Below are positions 4,959 through 10,884 of a DNA stretch of 10,884 nt, piece by piece (positions within the stretch are counted from its first letter, which is position 1; each line of letters opens with the position of its first letter). The stretch is from contig CAJULJ010000077.1 of assembly GCA_910587395.1 (NCBI GenBank), forward strand, positions 1-10,884, read 5' to 3'. Source of the stretch: an uncultured Oscillospiraceae bacterium. GTDB taxonomy: Bacteria; Bacillota; Clostridia; Oscillospirales; Oscillospiraceae. A program made the translations under genes and the position numbers. A model generated the notes under the pieces. It saw only the letters and a list, made by a program, of their open reading frames with translations. It was not told where the DNA came from and searched no databases.

Positions 4959-6362
4959 ATGTTCAAGCTATTCCAGCGGGAGAAGGGCTTTTACCGCCGA
5001 TTGCTGGCGCTGGCCCTCCCCATCCTGTTCCAGAATCTCATCACCAACTCTCTGGGCCTGGTGGACACCTTCATGGTGGGCACCATGGGCCAGGGCCCGC
5101 TGGCCGGGGTCACCCTGGCCAATATCCCGGTGTTCGTAGTCCAACTGATGATGTTCGGCATTCAGAGCGGGTCCTCCGTCCTCATCAGCCAGTACCGGGG
5201 CAAGGGGGATATGAAGGCCATCAACCGGGTGATGGGCATCGGCATGTATGCCGCCGGATTTATCGGGCTGGTGTTCGCCCTCATCATGGGCTTCCTGCCC
5301 AAGCAGTTTATGAGCCTGTTCGGCAGCGACGCCCAGGTCATTGCCACTGCCGCCCGTTACGCGCGGATTGTGGGCTGGTCCTACTTTTTCGACAGCTTCG
5401 TTCAGGTCTACAACGGCGTACACCGGGCCATGGGCAACCCCAAGCGGGGGTTGTACATCCTGGGCGTGTCCATGGCCTGCAACACCTTCCTCAACTGGGT
5501 GCTTATTTTCGGCAACTTGGGCGCGCCCCGGCTGGGGGTGGAGGGCGCGGCCCTGGCCACCTTGCTGGCCCGGGTGCTGTCCTGCTCCATTGCCGTGGGC
5601 TGGGCGGCGCTGGACAGAAGCTTCCGCCTGGACCCCGCCCTGCTCTTCCGGCCCGGCGGGGAGATGATCCGCCGGTTCGTCCGCTTCGCCACCCCCGTGA
5701 TGTGCAACGAGACCTTCTGGGGCCTGGGCACCTCCCTGTTCCCCACCATCATGGGCCATATGGACGGCTCAGAGGAAATCCTGGCCGCCTACGCCATCGC
5801 GGGCAACGTCACCAACCTGTGCACCGTCGGCATGTTCGCCATTGCGGGCACCGCCGCCATCCTGGTGGGCCAGGAGATCGGCTCGGGCAACGCCGACAAA
5901 GTGTACTCCCTGGGGGCTTTGCTCAACGCCCTGGCCTTTCTGTTCGGCCTGGCGTCGGGCGCGGTGTTCCTGGGCCTGCTCCATCTGTTTGTTGTCCCGG
6001 TGCTCTATCCCCTGTTCAAGCTCACTCCCTCGGCGGCGGACATCTGCACCATGATGCTCACCATGATGTTCCTGGTCATGCCCCTGCGCTCCATGGAGTG
6101 TACCAACATCGTGGGGGTGCTCCGGGGTGGCGGCGACGTACGGGTGGCCACCCTCATCGACCTGTCCCCCCTGTGGGTGGTGGCTATCCCCATCGCCGCC
6201 CTGTCCGGGCTGGTGTTCAAGCTGGGAATCTTCTGGGTATACCTGGGCATTGTCAGCGAGAACCTGGTCAAGGCGGTGCTGGGATTGTGGCGGTTCCGGA
6301 CCGGAAAGTGGATCAGGGACGTGACCGTGCCCGACCTGCGGGAGGCCGCGCGGCAGCCCTGA
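4959..6362 (+). CDS. MATE-family multidrug/cation antiporter
   Basis: The 467-residue inner-membrane protein has about twelve hydrophobic segments in two halves, the standard MATE length and layout. Family features include the N-terminal ALPILFQNLITNSLGLVDTF (20-38), GNPKRGLYILGVSMACNTFLNW (159-180) and the second-half VLRGGGDVRVATLIDLSPLW (387-406). MATE proteins expel organic cations or drugs in exchange for H+ or Na+, but the substrate cannot be predicted. I chose the ATG at 4959 because AAAGGAG at 4940-4946 precedes it, although the 12-base spacing is on the long side. A TTG at 4926 has no ribosome site. A short GC hairpin (CCGGC at 4916-4920 with GCCGG at 4929-4933) lies between this gene and the desulfurase but has no T tract, so it is not a terminator. 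The genes are probably co-transcribed, and the functional link is unclear. Confidence 0.93.
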   Translation: MFKLFQREKGFYRRLLALALPILFQNLITNSLGLVDTFMVGTMGQGPLAGVTLANIPVFVVQLMMFGIQSGSSVLISQYRGKGDMKAINRVMGIGMYAAGFIGLVFALIMGFLPKQFMSLFGSDAQVIATAARYARIVGWSYFFDSFVQVYNGVHRAMGNPKRGLYILGVSMACNTFLNWVLIFGNLGAPRLGVEGAALATLLARVLSCSIAVGWAALDRSFRLDPALLFRPGGEMIRRFVRFATPVMCNETFWGLGTSLFPTIMGHMDGSEEILAAYAIAGNVTNLCTVGMFAIAGTAAILVGQEIGSGNADKVYSLGALLNALAFLFGLASGAVFLGLLHLFVVPVLYPLFKLTPSAADICTMMLTMMFLVMPLRSMECTNIVGVLRGGGDVRVATLIDLSPLWVVAIPIAALSGLVFKLGIFWVYLGIVSENLVKAVLGLWRFRTGKWIRDVTVPDLREAARQP

Positions 6363-6381
6363 AAAATACTTGGAAAGGGTA

Positions 6382-6410
6382 TTGCTTTCCATCTCCCGAT
6401 GTGCTACTAT
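6382..6410 (+). promoter_or_regulatory. Probable promoter for the Cys/His-rich secreted protein
   Basis: TTGCTT (6382-6387) and TACTAT (6405-6410) are separated by 17 bases in the 107-base gap after the MATE gene. The -35 overlaps the right arm of a 7-bp hairpin (TGGAAAG at 6371-6377 with CTTTCCA at 6385-6391), which might influence expression. The match is fair rather than strong. Confidence 0.5.
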
Positions 6411-6469
6411 AACGACGGCAATAGTCAAACACCAATTTTTATCAGTGCGATTTTGGAGGTCGAACCATC

Positions 6470-6871
6470 ATGTTTGTCAAGCGTATCCTGCTCACCGCCT
6501 TGACGGCTGTGTGCGCCGTCTCCTTGCTGATTCCCACCGCCCTTGCCCATGGCGGCTGCTACGGCGGGCGCGGCGGACGCCGCGCCGCCCCGCCCTGCAC
6601 CGTAGAGGAGTGCACCCTCACCGGCTGGCACTACCACGACAGGGCCCTGTACTGCGGCCACACCCACGGCGGCGACGGCCTGTGCGACGGTTCCTGCTAC
6701 GCCCTTTGCGACCTGGAGGGCTGCGACGTCACCGGCCGCCACGTCCACGACGGCGTGACCTACTGCGGCGCCGGCCACGATGACGGCTACTGTGACGGGA
6801 GCTGCCCGCTCTACCAAGGGCCCGCCTACTCCGGCTCCCAATACCGCGGACATCACGGCTGCCACCACTAA
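6470..6871 (+). CDS. Small secreted protein with two tandem Cys/His-rich repeats, putative metal binder
   Basis: The 133-residue product begins with a clear Sec signal peptide (KR at 4-5, a hydrophobic core at 6-22, and a cleavage motif ALA at 24-26). The mature 107 residues hold 12 Cys and 12 His. Two repeats of about 37 residues are visible. Repeat 1 runs C43, C48, H54, H56, C62, H66, C72, C76. Repeat 2 runs C80, C85, H91, H93, C99, H103, C108, C112. Ligand spacing is the same in both except for one residue between the last His and the next Cys. Each repeat has the pattern C-x4-C-x5-H-x-H-D-x4-C, then CDGSC. The tail ends GHHGCHH. Such density suggests binding of zinc, copper or another metal, or multiple disulfides once exported. 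I do not recognise a named family. GGAGGT at 6455-6460 is nine bases before the ATG. It is probably monocistronic. Confidence 0.87.
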   Translation: MFVKRILLTALTAVCAVSLLIPTALAHGGCYGGRGGRRAAPPCTVEECTLTGWHYHDRALYCGHTHGGDGLCDGSCYALCDLEGCDVTGRHVHDGVTYCGAGHDDGYCDGSCPLYQGPAYSGSQYRGHHGCHH

Positions 6872-6891
6872 GGCAAAGCAAGTTCAAACGC

Positions 6892-6924
6892 AAAGGGCGG
6901 GCCTTTGGAAGGCCCGCCCTTTTT
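6892..6924. terminator. Shared bidirectional terminator between the Cys/His gene and spoIIID
   Basis: A perfect 14-bp stem (6892-6905 with 6909-6922) closes a TGG loop, with five T residues at 6920-6924 on the plus strand. The A tract at 6892-6894 gives a short T tract on the minus strand. It lies between two convergent genes (stops at 6871 and 6934) and probably serves both. Confidence 0.9.
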
Positions 6925-6933
6925 ACGCTTTTG

Positions 6934-7182
6934 CTATTCCCCTTTGTATTTTTTCCTGGTTGCGATGCCGCCCCGTATATGGCGTTCCGCCTTGTTTTCG
7001 TTGAGAATCTCCTTCACCTGCTCATACAACCGACCGTTGATGGCGGGCAGGCGTTCGCTCAGGTCCTTGTGGACGGTGGACTTGCTGATGCCGAAGCGGG
7101 TGGCGGCGGCCCGTACGGTGGTCTTGTTCTCGATGATGTACAGCGCCAGCTCCTGGGCGCGCTCTTCCATGTTCCCCTTCAC
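6934..7182 (-). CDS. spoIIID: Sporulation transcriptional regulator SpoIIID
   Basis: The 82-residue protein aligns end to end with SpoIIID. It has a helix-turn-helix at 22-41 (TVRAAATRFGISKSTVHKDL), then SERLPAIN and KEIL, and the diagnostic basic segment RHIRGGIATRKKYK (67-80). SpoIIID is the mother-cell DNA-binding protein that switches the sigma-E programme towards sigma-K during endospore formation. I chose the GTG at 7182 because GGGAG at 7192-7196 lies nine bases upstream. It also places the conserved ER pair at positions 7-8, as in Bacillus SpoIIID. The internal ATG at 7170 has its ribosome site too close. The gene stands alone here and converges with the Cys/His gene. It shows that the host is a spore former. 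Confidence 0.95.
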   Translation of the reverse strand: MKGNMEERAQELALYIIENKTTVRAAATRFGISKSTVHKDLSERLPAINGRLYEQVKEILNENKAERHIRGGIATRKKYKGE

Positions 7183-7219
7183 AAGACAACACTCCCAACT
7201 GTGGTTCTCGTCACGGTGA

Positions 7220-7248
7220 TTTATATGCGGGAGGAAACGGAGATATGA
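7220..7248 (-). promoter_or_regulatory. Candidate sigma-E promoter for spoIIID
   Basis: On the minus strand, TCATATCT (7248-7241) resembles the sigma-E -35 pattern (kmATATTt), and CATATAAA (7227-7220) resembles the -10 (CATACAhT). The spacer is 13 bases, slightly short for sigma-E. spoIIID is a sigma-E gene in Bacillus, so the site is expected. The leader would be about 30 bases. Confidence 0.45.
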
Positions 7249-7324
7249 GGGGACTACGCTCCGGCCTTAGCCCCCTGCCCCGGGCGCTCCGTGCTTCCTA
7301 ATAAAAAATTAAGCTTCCAGCTTC

Positions 7325-7353
7325 TTTACAGCGCTGGTGAAAAAGTATATAAT
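7325..7353 (+). promoter_or_regulatory. Consensus-like sigma-A promoter for the XpaC-family gene
   Basis: TTTACA (7325-7330) and TATAAT (7348-7353) are separated by 17 bases. The expected transcript start near 7360 leaves a leader of about 33 bases, with GGGGAGG at 7377-7383 before the ATG at 7393. Because the promoter lies inside an upstream in-frame extension to a GTG at 7291, it decides the start in favour of 7393. Confidence 0.85.
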
Positions 7354-7392
7354 GTTTTTTGTTTACCAGACCTTATGGGGAGGGGGATCACT

Positions 7393-8832
7393 ATGGCGGA
7401 CGGCTTTGGCCCCGATGGACAGGACCCGCGGGACGGCTCTCAGCAAAACAACACCTATCACTACACCTATAACTATAGCTATGGTTCCGGCCGGGGGACC
7501 ACCCCGCCCGGCGGAAACAGACCGCCCAAAAACTCCAACGACTGGGGCGAATGGGTGGGCATCGGTTTCCTGCTGTTCATCCTGCCTTTCTGGTTTTGCA
7601 AGGTCATCGGTGTGATCTGGCTGCTGAACAAGCTGGGCAAGATAACCGCCAGCGATAAACGGCGCTATAAGCAGGAGGCAAAAAACGCCGCCAACCGGGC
7701 CAGGAACACCGCTCAGGACTTTTTCCGCCAGGCCAACACATTTGCCCAGGCCGCAAGCGGAAACGCCGGGGCGGGCGGCTCCCAGCCTCAGCAGGACCGG
7801 GCCCAGGACGCCGGAGCGAAAACCTACCGCTACAGCCAGACCCAGACGCCCCCGAGCCAGCAGAAGAAGGCCCAGTCCAAGGCGGAGCCCTGGGACCAGA
7901 AGGGCCAGCCAGACACCTGGAACCAGTCGGAGAGCGGCCGGAAGAAGGCCCGGAAAAAAGCTGGAGGTGGCACGGGGTTTATCATCGGCGGCGGCGTCAC
8001 GTCCGGGATTTTCGCTCTGGGCTGCGTGGCGATTGGCATCGAGTTCCTCCAGTATTTTGACGGCGGTCTACTGGTGGGCCTGCTGGCCTGCTTGATGTTC
8101 ATGGCGGGGGGCTTGGCCATGCTGTTCTCCGGCATCGGCCAAAACCGCCGCCGTGAGCGCTACCTCAACTACCTGGCCTATATCGGGGCCAACCGGGAGG
8201 TGGATCTGGCCCCCATGGCCTCCAGCTTCGGCGTCTCTGTGGGCAAGCTGTGCAAGGACCTGCGGCGGATGCTGGCCAAGGGCATCCTGCCCACGGGCTA
8301 CCTGGACCTGGCCGAGGGCAAACTGTACCTCACCGAGATGGGCTACCACGCCCCCGAGCCCAAGCGTGAGGCCCCGCCCGTCCAGGAGGAGACCCCCCAG
8401 CAGGCCGCCGCCCGGGAGGACGACATCCTCCGGGAAATCCGGCAGGTCAACGACCAGATCCCCGACGCGGTGATGAGCGCAAAGATCGACCGGATTGAGG
8501 AGATCACGGGAAAAATCCTGAAGTACCAGAAAGAGCACCCCAACAAGGAAGGCCAATTGCGCACCTTCCTGAATTACTATCTCCCCACCACCTTGAAAAT
8601 CCTGCGGGCCTACGCCCAGTTGGACGCCCAGGGCATTGAGGGGGAGAACATCTCCGCCGCCAAGAAGCGCATCGAGGACATGATGGACCAGGTGGTGTCC
8701 GGGTTCGAGAAGCAGCTCGACAAGCTGTTCCAGGACGACGCTATGGATATCACGTCGGATGTGGAGGTGCTGGAGAACATGCTCAAGAAGGACGGCCTGT
8801 CCGACGAGGGCGGGATCACCATGACGCTGTAA
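7393..8832 (+). CDS. XpaC-family (5-bromo-4-chloroindolyl phosphate hydrolysis) multi-domain membrane protein
   Basis: The 479-residue protein is larger than classical XpaC (about 200 residues). It has a polar N-terminus rich in Tyr, Asn and Gly (TYHYTYNYSYGSG at 21-33) and a membrane segment at about 53-78. A long Gln/Lys/Ala-rich linker spans 85-190. Two membrane segments follow at about 195-217 and 224-247, then a compact helical domain at 252-318 (YLNYLAYIGANREVDLAPMA onward) that may be winged-helix-like. The C-terminal XpaC domain covers about 345-465, including LRTFLNYYLPTTLKILRAYA at 389-408. XpaC was named for a chromogenic phosphate-hydrolysis phenotype in Bacillus. Its real activity is unknown, and it is often paired with telA (toxic-anion-resistance family), which is absent here. 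The start at ATG 7393 is supported by the ribosome site and promoter. The deaminase-like gene follows 23 bases later. Confidence 0.82.
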   Translation: MADGFGPDGQDPRDGSQQNNTYHYTYNYSYGSGRGTTPPGGNRPPKNSNDWGEWVGIGFLLFILPFWFCKVIGVIWLLNKLGKITASDKRRYKQEAKNAANRARNTAQDFFRQANTFAQAASGNAGAGGSQPQQDRAQDAGAKTYRYSQTQTPPSQQKKAQSKAEPWDQKGQPDTWNQSESGRKKARKKAGGGTGFIIGGGVTSGIFALGCVAIGIEFLQYFDGGLLVGLLACLMFMAGGLAMLFSGIGQNRRRERYLNYLAYIGANREVDLAPMASSFGVSVGKLCKDLRRMLAKGILPTGYLDLAEGKLYLTEMGYHAPEPKREAPPVQEETPQQAAAREDDILREIRQVNDQIPDAVMSAKIDRIEEITGKILKYQKEHPNKEGQLRTFLNYYLPTTLKILRAYAQLDAQGIEGENISAAKKRIEDMMDQVVSGFEKQLDKLFQDDAMDITSDVEVLENMLKKDGLSDEGGITMTL

Positions 8833-8855
8833 CAGTCGGCAAGGAGGAAACTGGA

Positions 8856-9248
8856 ATGGAACCTATATGGGACGAACTGTACCGCGCGGCAAAGGCGGTA
8901 CAGAAGGAGCGGAAAATATCCGATTATGTGGAAGCCGGTGGGGTGGCCGCTGCGATAGAGTCCTCATCCGGGAACATCTATACGGGTGTCTGCATCGACA
9001 CCTGCTCCACATTGGGGATCTGCGCCGAACGCAACGCGATTTTCAGCATGATTACCAACGGGGAGCAGGAAATTAAGCGGGTTCTGGCGGTCATGTCGGA
9101 CGGGAGGCCGGGCGCCCCCTGCGGTGCCTGTCGGGAGCTGATGGTTCAGCTCATGCCTGACCGCTATCGGGACATCGAAATACTTCTGGATCGCGAGGCG
9201 GAAAAAATCGTCACACTGGGCGAACTCACGCCGGAATGGTGGATCTGA
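8856..9248 (+). CDS. Cytidine/blasticidin-deaminase-like zinc enzyme
   Basis: The 130-residue protein has the full zinc-deaminase signature: C56-A57-E58 in GICAERNAIFSM, where E58 is the proton shuttle, and P88-C89-x2-C92 in APCGACRELMVQ. Size and the CAE/PCGAC form fit the tetrameric cytidine deaminase class, which includes blasticidin-S deaminases. The likely reaction is hydrolytic deamination of a (deoxy)cytidine-type base in pyrimidine salvage. Several residues near the N-terminus (EAGGVAAAIESSSGNIYTGV) are typical of the superfamily but do not settle the substrate. AAGGAGG at 8841-8847 is eight bases before the ATG. The 23-base gap and absence of a promoter indicate co-transcription with the XpaC-family gene. 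A shared hairpin at 9251-9283 ends the unit. Confidence 0.9.
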   Translation: MEPIWDELYRAAKAVQKERKISDYVEAGGVAAAIESSSGNIYTGVCIDTCSTLGICAERNAIFSMITNGEQEIKRVLAVMSDGRPGAPCGACRELMVQLMPDRYRDIEILLDREAEKIVTLGELTPEWWI

Positions 9249-9250
9249 GC

Positions 9251-9283
9251 AAAAAGAGGAGCGGCATTTGCCGCTCCTCTTTC
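9251..9283. terminator. Shared terminator between the deaminase gene and typA
   Basis: A perfect 13-bp stem (9253-9265 with 9270-9282) closes an ATTT loop. The minus strand has five T residues (9255-9251), so it is a strong terminator there only if read past typA's stop at 9287. The plus strand has only CTCTTTC. It sits between convergent stops at 9248 and 9287 and probably serves both genes. Confidence 0.85.
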
Positions 9284-9286
9284 ATG

Positions 9287-10884
9287 TTAGGACTTCCCAC
9301 CCTTGAGGGCCTTCATCCGCTTCTCATGGTTCAAAATGCGCTTGCGCAGGCGCAGGTTCTCCGGTGTGACCTCCAGCAGCTCGTCGTCCGCCAGAAACTC
9401 CAGGCACTGCTCCAGGCTGAGCTGCTTGGGGGGCACCAGCCGCAGGGCTTCGTCGGAGCCGGAGGCACGCATGTTGGTGAGCTGCTTCTTCTTGCACACG
9501 TTGACGGTGATGTCCTCCATCTTGGGGCATACGCCGACAATCATACCCTCGTACACAGGCACGCCCGCGCCGATGAACAGCGCGCCCCGCTCCTGGGCGG
9601 CGAACAGGCCGTAGGTCACGGATTCTCCCGTCTCGTGGGCCACCAGGGAGCCGGTGTTCCGGCGCTGGATATCGCCCTTATAGGGGGCGTACTTCTCAAA
9701 CACGGAGGCCATGATGCCCTCACCCTTGGTGTCGGTGAGGAACTCGTTGCGGTAGCCGAACAGCCCCCGGGAGGGCACCAGGAATTCCAGCTTGGTGCGG
9801 CTGCCGATGGGGTCCATGGACAAAAACTCGCCCTTCCGGGACCCCAGCTTCTCCATCACCGCACCCACGCTGTCGGCAGGCACATCGATGACCACCCGCT
9901 CCACCGGCTCGCACTTCTTGCCCTCCACCTCCTGGTAGACCACGCGGGGGGGCGACACCTGGAACTCGTACCCCTCCCGGCGCATGGTCTCGATGAGGAT
10001 GGACAGGGACATCTCGCCCCGGCCCGCCACGTTGAAGGAATCGGTGGACGCCTCCATTTCAGCGACCCGCAGGGACACATCCTTCAAGGTCTCCCGGAAC
10101 AGCCGGTCCCGGAGCTGGCGGCTGGTGACGTACTTGCCTTCCCGTCCGGCGAAGGGAGAGTCGTTGACGGAAAAGGTCATTTCCAGCGTGGGAGCGGAGA
10201 TCTTCACAAACTCGATTGGCTCAGGAGCGGCAGGGGCGCAGATGGTGTCGCCGATGGTGATGTCCCCGATGCCGCTCATGGCGATGATCTCGCCCGCCTT
10301 GGCCTCGGTGACGGGGGTGCGGGCCAGGCCGTCAAAGGTGTACAAAGCGGTGGCCTTGGCCTTTTTGGGGGCCTCATCCTGCTTGTGGTAGTTGCACACC
10401 ACGATCTCCTGGTTCTGCTTCACGCAGCCCCGCTCGATGCGGCCCACGGCGATGCGGCCCACGAACTCGTTGTAGTCGATGGAGGACACCAGCATCTGGA
10501 AGGGGGCCTCGGGATCGCAGTCCGGGGCGGGGATATAGTCCAGAATGGTCTCGAACAGGGGCACCAGGTCAGTGCCCGCCACGTCGGGGGAATAGCTGGC
10601 GGTGCCCTGCCGCCCGGAGCAGAACAGGGTGGGGGATTCAAACTGCTCGTCGGTGGCGTTCAGGTCCAGCAGCAGCTCCAGCACCTCGTCCATGACCTCG
10701 TGGACGCGTTGGTCGGGACGGTCGATTTTGTTCACCACCACGATGACCTTGTGGCCCAGCTCCAGGGCCTTGGACAGCACAAACCGGGTCTGGGGCATGG
10801 GCCCCTCGGCGGCGTCCACCAACAGGATGACGCCGTTGACCATCTTCAAAATGCGCTCCACCTCGCCGCCGAAGTCGGCGTGGC
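9287..10884 (-). CDS. typA: Ribosome-associated GTPase TypA/BipA (missing about 75 N-terminal residues at window edge)
   Basis: The frame is open from the right edge to TAA at 9287, giving 531 residues of a protein normally about 605-615 long. The edge falls in the G3 motif of the GTPase domain (HADFGGEVERI, normally DTPGHADF). G1, G2 and the start are outside the window. G4 is VVNKIDRPDQR. The G5 region reads SGRQG. The EF-G-like domain II, domain III (RGEMSLSILIETMRREGYEF), domain V (VPSRGLFGYRNEFLTDTKGEG) and the TypA-specific C-terminal domain (VCKKKQLTNMRASGSDEALRL) follow in order. TypA binds 70S ribosomes, hydrolyses GTP, and supports 50S assembly and stress or cold adaptation. It is complete at the 3' end, converges with the deaminase gene, and looks fully functional. 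Confidence 0.97.
   Translation of the reverse strand, partial: HADFGGEVERILKMVNGVILLVDAAEGPMPQTRFVLSKALELGHKVIVVVNKIDRPDQRVHEVMDEVLELLLDLNATDEQFESPTLFCSGRQGTASYSPDVAGTDLVPLFETILDYIPAPDCDPEAPFQMLVSSIDYNEFVGRIAVGRIERGCVKQNQEIVVCNYHKQDEAPKKAKATALYTFDGLARTPVTEAKAGEIIAMSGIGDITIGDTICAPAAPEPIEFVKISAPTLEMTFSVNDSPFAGREGKYVTSRQLRDRLFRETLKDVSLRVAEMEASTDSFNVAGRGEMSLSILIETMRREGYEFQVSPPRVVYQEVEGKKCEPVERVVIDVPADSVGAVMEKLGSRKGEFLSMDPIGSRTKLEFLVPSRGLFGYRNEFLTDTKGEGIMASVFEKYAPYKGDIQRRNTGSLVAHETGESVTYGLFAAQERGALFIGAGVPVYEGMIVGVCPKMEDITVNVCKKKQLTNMRASGSDEALRLVPPKQLSLEQCLEFLADDELLEVTPENLRLRKRILNHEKRMKALKGGKS

Noticed and set aside
4715..6412. Long plus-strand frame of 565 codons overlapping the desulfurase end and MATE gene
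   Set aside because: The translation is low-complexity (His, Gly, Arg, Pro rich), typical of a shadow frame in GC-rich DNA. The MATE frame has clear membrane segments and motifs.
7291..7392. N-terminal extension of the XpaC-family protein to a GTG at 7291
   Set aside because: A consensus promoter at 7325-7353 lies within it, and the ATG at 7393 has a strong ribosome site.

Overview
The window comes from a GC-rich, endospore-forming member of the Clostridia. The spore claim rests on a recognisable spoIIID. The high GC, the rubrerythrins and the gene types suggest an Oscillospiraceae-type gut bacterium, but the genus is inference. Twelve protein-coding loci are supported. Two run off the window edges, one is a gene remnant, and one lacks a visible start.

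Left end (1 to about 630): the terminal part of an AT-richer integrative element. A tyrosine-recombinase integrase reads leftward out of the window from a GTG at 560. Immediately beyond its start lies the 3' half of a rubrerythrin/NADH-peroxidase-type gene (620-919). The element therefore appears to have integrated inside that gene and split it. Short inverted and direct repeats at 554-635 mark the likely attachment site. A strong terminator (948-981) ends the remnant, followed by about 300 bases with no convincing gene.

1287-3579, all minus strand: a complete rubrerythrin (3028-3579) with its own promoter and terminator; an unrecognised 3' reading frame with no start (2592-2963); then a two-gene operon from a near-consensus promoter, with an HD-domain protein translationally coupled to the tRNA methyltransferase TrmO.

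3700-6871, plus strand: a cysteine desulfurase and a MATE exporter form a probable operon that diverges from rubrerythrin. A small secreted protein follows, built from two tandem Cys/His-rich repeats that look metal-binding. This is the least ordinary intact gene here.

6934-9289: spoIIID (minus, with a possible sigma-E promoter) converges with the Cys/His gene on a shared terminator. A plus-strand pair follows from a consensus promoter: a multi-domain XpaC-family membrane protein and a cytidine/blasticidin-deaminase-like enzyme. The right end is most of typA (minus), which converges with the deaminase on another shared hairpin.

Most of the window is conserved chromosomal backbone. The points of interest are the integration junction, the Cys/His repeat protein, the XpaC-deaminase pair without telA, and the orphan reading frame. 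I see no CRISPR array, tRNA, rRNA or complete transposon, and no strong case for a wholly new multi-gene system.
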